From the NCBI RefSeq assembly GCF_002309535.1, contig NZ_CP023275.1:806001-870000 (forward strand): a stretch of 64,000 bases of DNA. The letters are read 5' to 3'. The DNA comes from Sulfurospirillum diekertiae. Its GTDB lineage: Bacteria > Campylobacterota > Campylobacteria > Campylobacterales > Sulfurospirillaceae. Below are positions 62,382-64,000 of this stretch, one piece after another (the stretch's first letter is position 1; each line of letters starts with the position of its first letter). Below the pieces are notes generated by a model that searched no databases, was not told where the DNA came from, and saw only the letters and a list, made by a program, of their open reading frames with translations. Position numbers and translations under genes: made by a program.

Positions 62382-64000
62382 ACTCTTACTTTTAGTGCTT
62401 GTGTGTGTGACCTTTGGTAGGGCACAAGAGTGGAAAAATCCTTTTTATTACCGCAGTGATGATACCACTTTGGTACTCATCAATGAACGTGTCAAAGGCT
62501 CTCACATCAAAGTCTTTTTACCGACCATGCCTTATTTATATGTCTCAAAACTGGTCAATGGTACGCTGGTTCGCTCCAGTGGTAACCATGAAGGATGGGA
62601 GTATATGATGGCAACATCGTATACCAAGATAGACGATCTTACTTATGAATTTTCCTTGCGTAAAGGGGTTCTATTTCAAGATGGAACGCCGTTTAACGCG
62701 GATTCAGTGGTTGAAAATTTCACCTATTTTATGAAAGATCCTGTGGTTTATTCGGATATTCATAAGCGACTTAAAAGTGTGAGTAAAGTGGATGATCATA
62801 CCATTCGTATTCACCTGTATAAACCCTATGGGTTGCTCTTTAGCGATCTGACTTCTATCAATTTGTACACATCCGCCTACCTCAAACGTTATGGATGGAG
62901 TACGAAAGAGGGCTCTACGTGTAACAGCATGCAAGCTCCAGGTCCTTATGGATTGGGTCCGTATATCTTAAAGCAAGGCTACGCAACAGGGCGGTTTCAA
63001 ACGCCTATTTTAGAGCTTCAAGCCAATCCAAACTATTATGAAGCGGGTTTGCCTTACATTGAGAATGTAACCATTTATACAGAACTGACATCTGCCCAAT
63101 CGGTCAGTATGGCGTTGGAAGAAGAGCGTTTGGATATAACACCGATTCCTTTCAATAAAAAAGTAGAGACCGTTCTTTCTAAGTATGCAAGACTCTATAC
63201 GAAACCTTCAACGCACAGTATTTCGATCTATTTTAACCTGCTTAAGCCCAACAGTAAATTGAGAAATCAAAAAATACGTATAGCGCTTAATAAAGCGGTC
63301 AATCAAGCCAATTTGCTTAATTTTGTCTATAAAAAAGAGGGTGAACTCGCACCTACAGAAGCTTCCGTGAATTATCGTTCTGTAAAACTGGCAACGGCAA
63401 ACCTTCAAACATGGGGTGAACATACACTTCATAATCCAGATGAGGAGAAGGAACTTAAAGCGATTTTAAATGGGTTGGAGCTGGATGTCATTACGATGGA
63501 TCGTTTTATGTTTTTATGGCGAGGCATTGAGTATCAGCTCAAAAAATACGGTGTTACGCTTCATTACACCACAACACCCAATGAAAAAGAGATCTATGAG
63601 CAACTTCTCACGAACCGTCAGTCACCTAAAACATGGGATATTTTAACATGGGGTAATGACGATTGGAGCAGTAACAATCCTTGGACAGCGTTCTTTGCGT
63701 ACCGCATCTCCGATAAATGGTCGGCGATTGATAAAGACGATATTATGCAAGAATATATTGAACATTTTTTTGATGTTGAATTTCAAAGTGAGGCTTTTGA
63801 TGAGGTCGTCGCAAAGATTGTCAAACGGGCATATGAAAAAGCGTATATGCTTTTTGTTCCATCTCCAAACATTGTGTTAGCGGTCAATAAAGAAGTACGT
63901 TATGAGCCTTCATCGGTTTTATTGATGCCTCTATGGAAGGCAAAATTGACCAAGTATCACTGGTCGATTAGGGGTAATGCTGCTTATCCTAAAGAGCGTG
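62368..64000 (+). CDS. Peptide/nickel-binding-protein-like (SBP_bac_5) sensor, 3' partial
   Basis: A long open frame starts at TTG 62368 inside the response regulator gene and runs to the window end without a stop (544 codons). The first residues form a signal peptide (RCARLLLLVLVCVTFG, then RAQ). The following part matches extracellular solute-binding family 5: EFSLRKGVLFQDGTPFNADS, APGPYGLGPYIL and QKIRIALNKAVNQANLL. Coupling to a response regulator suggests that a membrane helix and histidine kinase follow beyond the window, so this would be a ligand sensor rather than a transporter part. That extension is inference. Confidence 0.75.
   Translation, partial: MRCARLLLLVLVCVTFGRAQEWKNPFYYRSDDTTLVLINERVKGSHIKVFLPTMPYLYVSKLVNGTLVRSSGNHEGWEYMMATSYTKIDDLTYEFSLRKGVLFQDGTPFNADSVVENFTYFMKDPVVYSDIHKRLKSVSKVDDHTIRIHLYKPYGLLFSDLTSINLYTSAYLKRYGWSTKEGSTCNSMQAPGPYGLGPYILKQGYATGRFQTPILELQANPNYYEAGLPYIENVTIYTELTSAQSVSMALEEERLDITPIPFNKKVETVLSKYARLYTKPSTHSISIYFNLLKPNSKLRNQKIRIALNKAVNQANLLNFVYKKEGELAPTEASVNYRSVKLATANLQTWGEHTLHNPDEEKELKAILNGLELDVITMDRFMFLWRGIEYQLKKYGVTLHYTTTPNEKEIYEQLLTNRQSPKTWDILTWGNDDWSSNNPWTAFFAYRISDKWSAIDKDDIMQEYIEHFFDVEFQSEAFDEVVAKIVKRAYEKAYMLFVPSPNIVLAVNKEVRYEPSSVLLMPLWKAKLTKYHWSIRGNAAYPKER

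Overview
The window looks like a chromosomal segment of a Sulfurospirillum-type member of the Campylobacterota (epsilonproteobacteria). The basis is the nap order napAGHBFLD, an nrfH-nrfA-fused ccsBA locus, the periplasmic mfrABE fumarate reductase, DUF4492-cydAB, an OprD-like porin and about 40% GC. I saw no rRNA, tRNA, CRISPR array, transposase or phage gene.

Layout. 0-1.2 kb: 3' part of a two-partner-secretion TpsB transporter. 1.4-6.2 kb: LysR regulator divergent from mfrABE. 6.3-7.1 kb: orphan ModA-like binding protein. 7.3-15.5 kb: nitrite ammonification locus (Crp/Fnr regulator, nrfH, nrfA, fused cytochrome c synthetase, OB-fold protein, second Crp/Fnr regulator, PilJ-type sensor). 15.6-16.8 kb: small hydrolase and LysE exporter. 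16.8-27.2 kb: two divergent transcription units that together look like a metalloid methylation and arsenosugar-like module. It comprises a fused glycosyltransferase, a methylthioribose-kinase homologue, a rhodanese lipoprotein, two TVP38 membrane proteins, an Fe-S CCG protein, a 996-residue radical SAM-ArsM-DUF5714 fusion, an aquaglyceroporin and a CobW GTPase. 27.2-33.8 kb: EamA transporter, an AT-rich AraC/NmrA pair, MenA-type prenyltransferase, nicotinate phosphoribosyltransferase and a frameshifted methyltransferase. 33.9-37.9 kb: porin and TonB receptor. 38-40.7 kb: AlaX, then two minus-strand accessory genes separated by a 57-bp integron-type attC site. 41.2-47.9 kb: nap operon with a frameshift in napF. 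48-52 kb: PAS protein, TDT transporter and NifX-like proteins. 51.8-54.8 kb: DUF4492, cydA, cydB and a 41-aa CydX-like ORF. 54.9-57.5 kb: ychF, YwqK-like protein, FTR-rhodanese fusion. 57.7-64 kb: molybdoenzyme operon with its own response regulator and a binding-protein-like sensor cut by the window end.

The genes describe an anaerobic to microaerobic respirer. Formate or H2 electrons could reach nitrate (Nap), nitrite (Nrf), fumarate (Mfr), a further oxyanion or S-oxide (the last operon) and low-level O2 (cytochrome bd). The nrf and nap promoters share the same TTGAC-N4-GTCAW operator at about -41.5, which predicts joint control by a Crp/Fnr-type regulator.

Two features are not explained by ordinary annotation. 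The palindrome TTACATGTAA occurs 34 times, both between genes and in frame inside genes, like a HIP1 or DNA-uptake word. The attC site implies integron cassette capture with no integrase in view.
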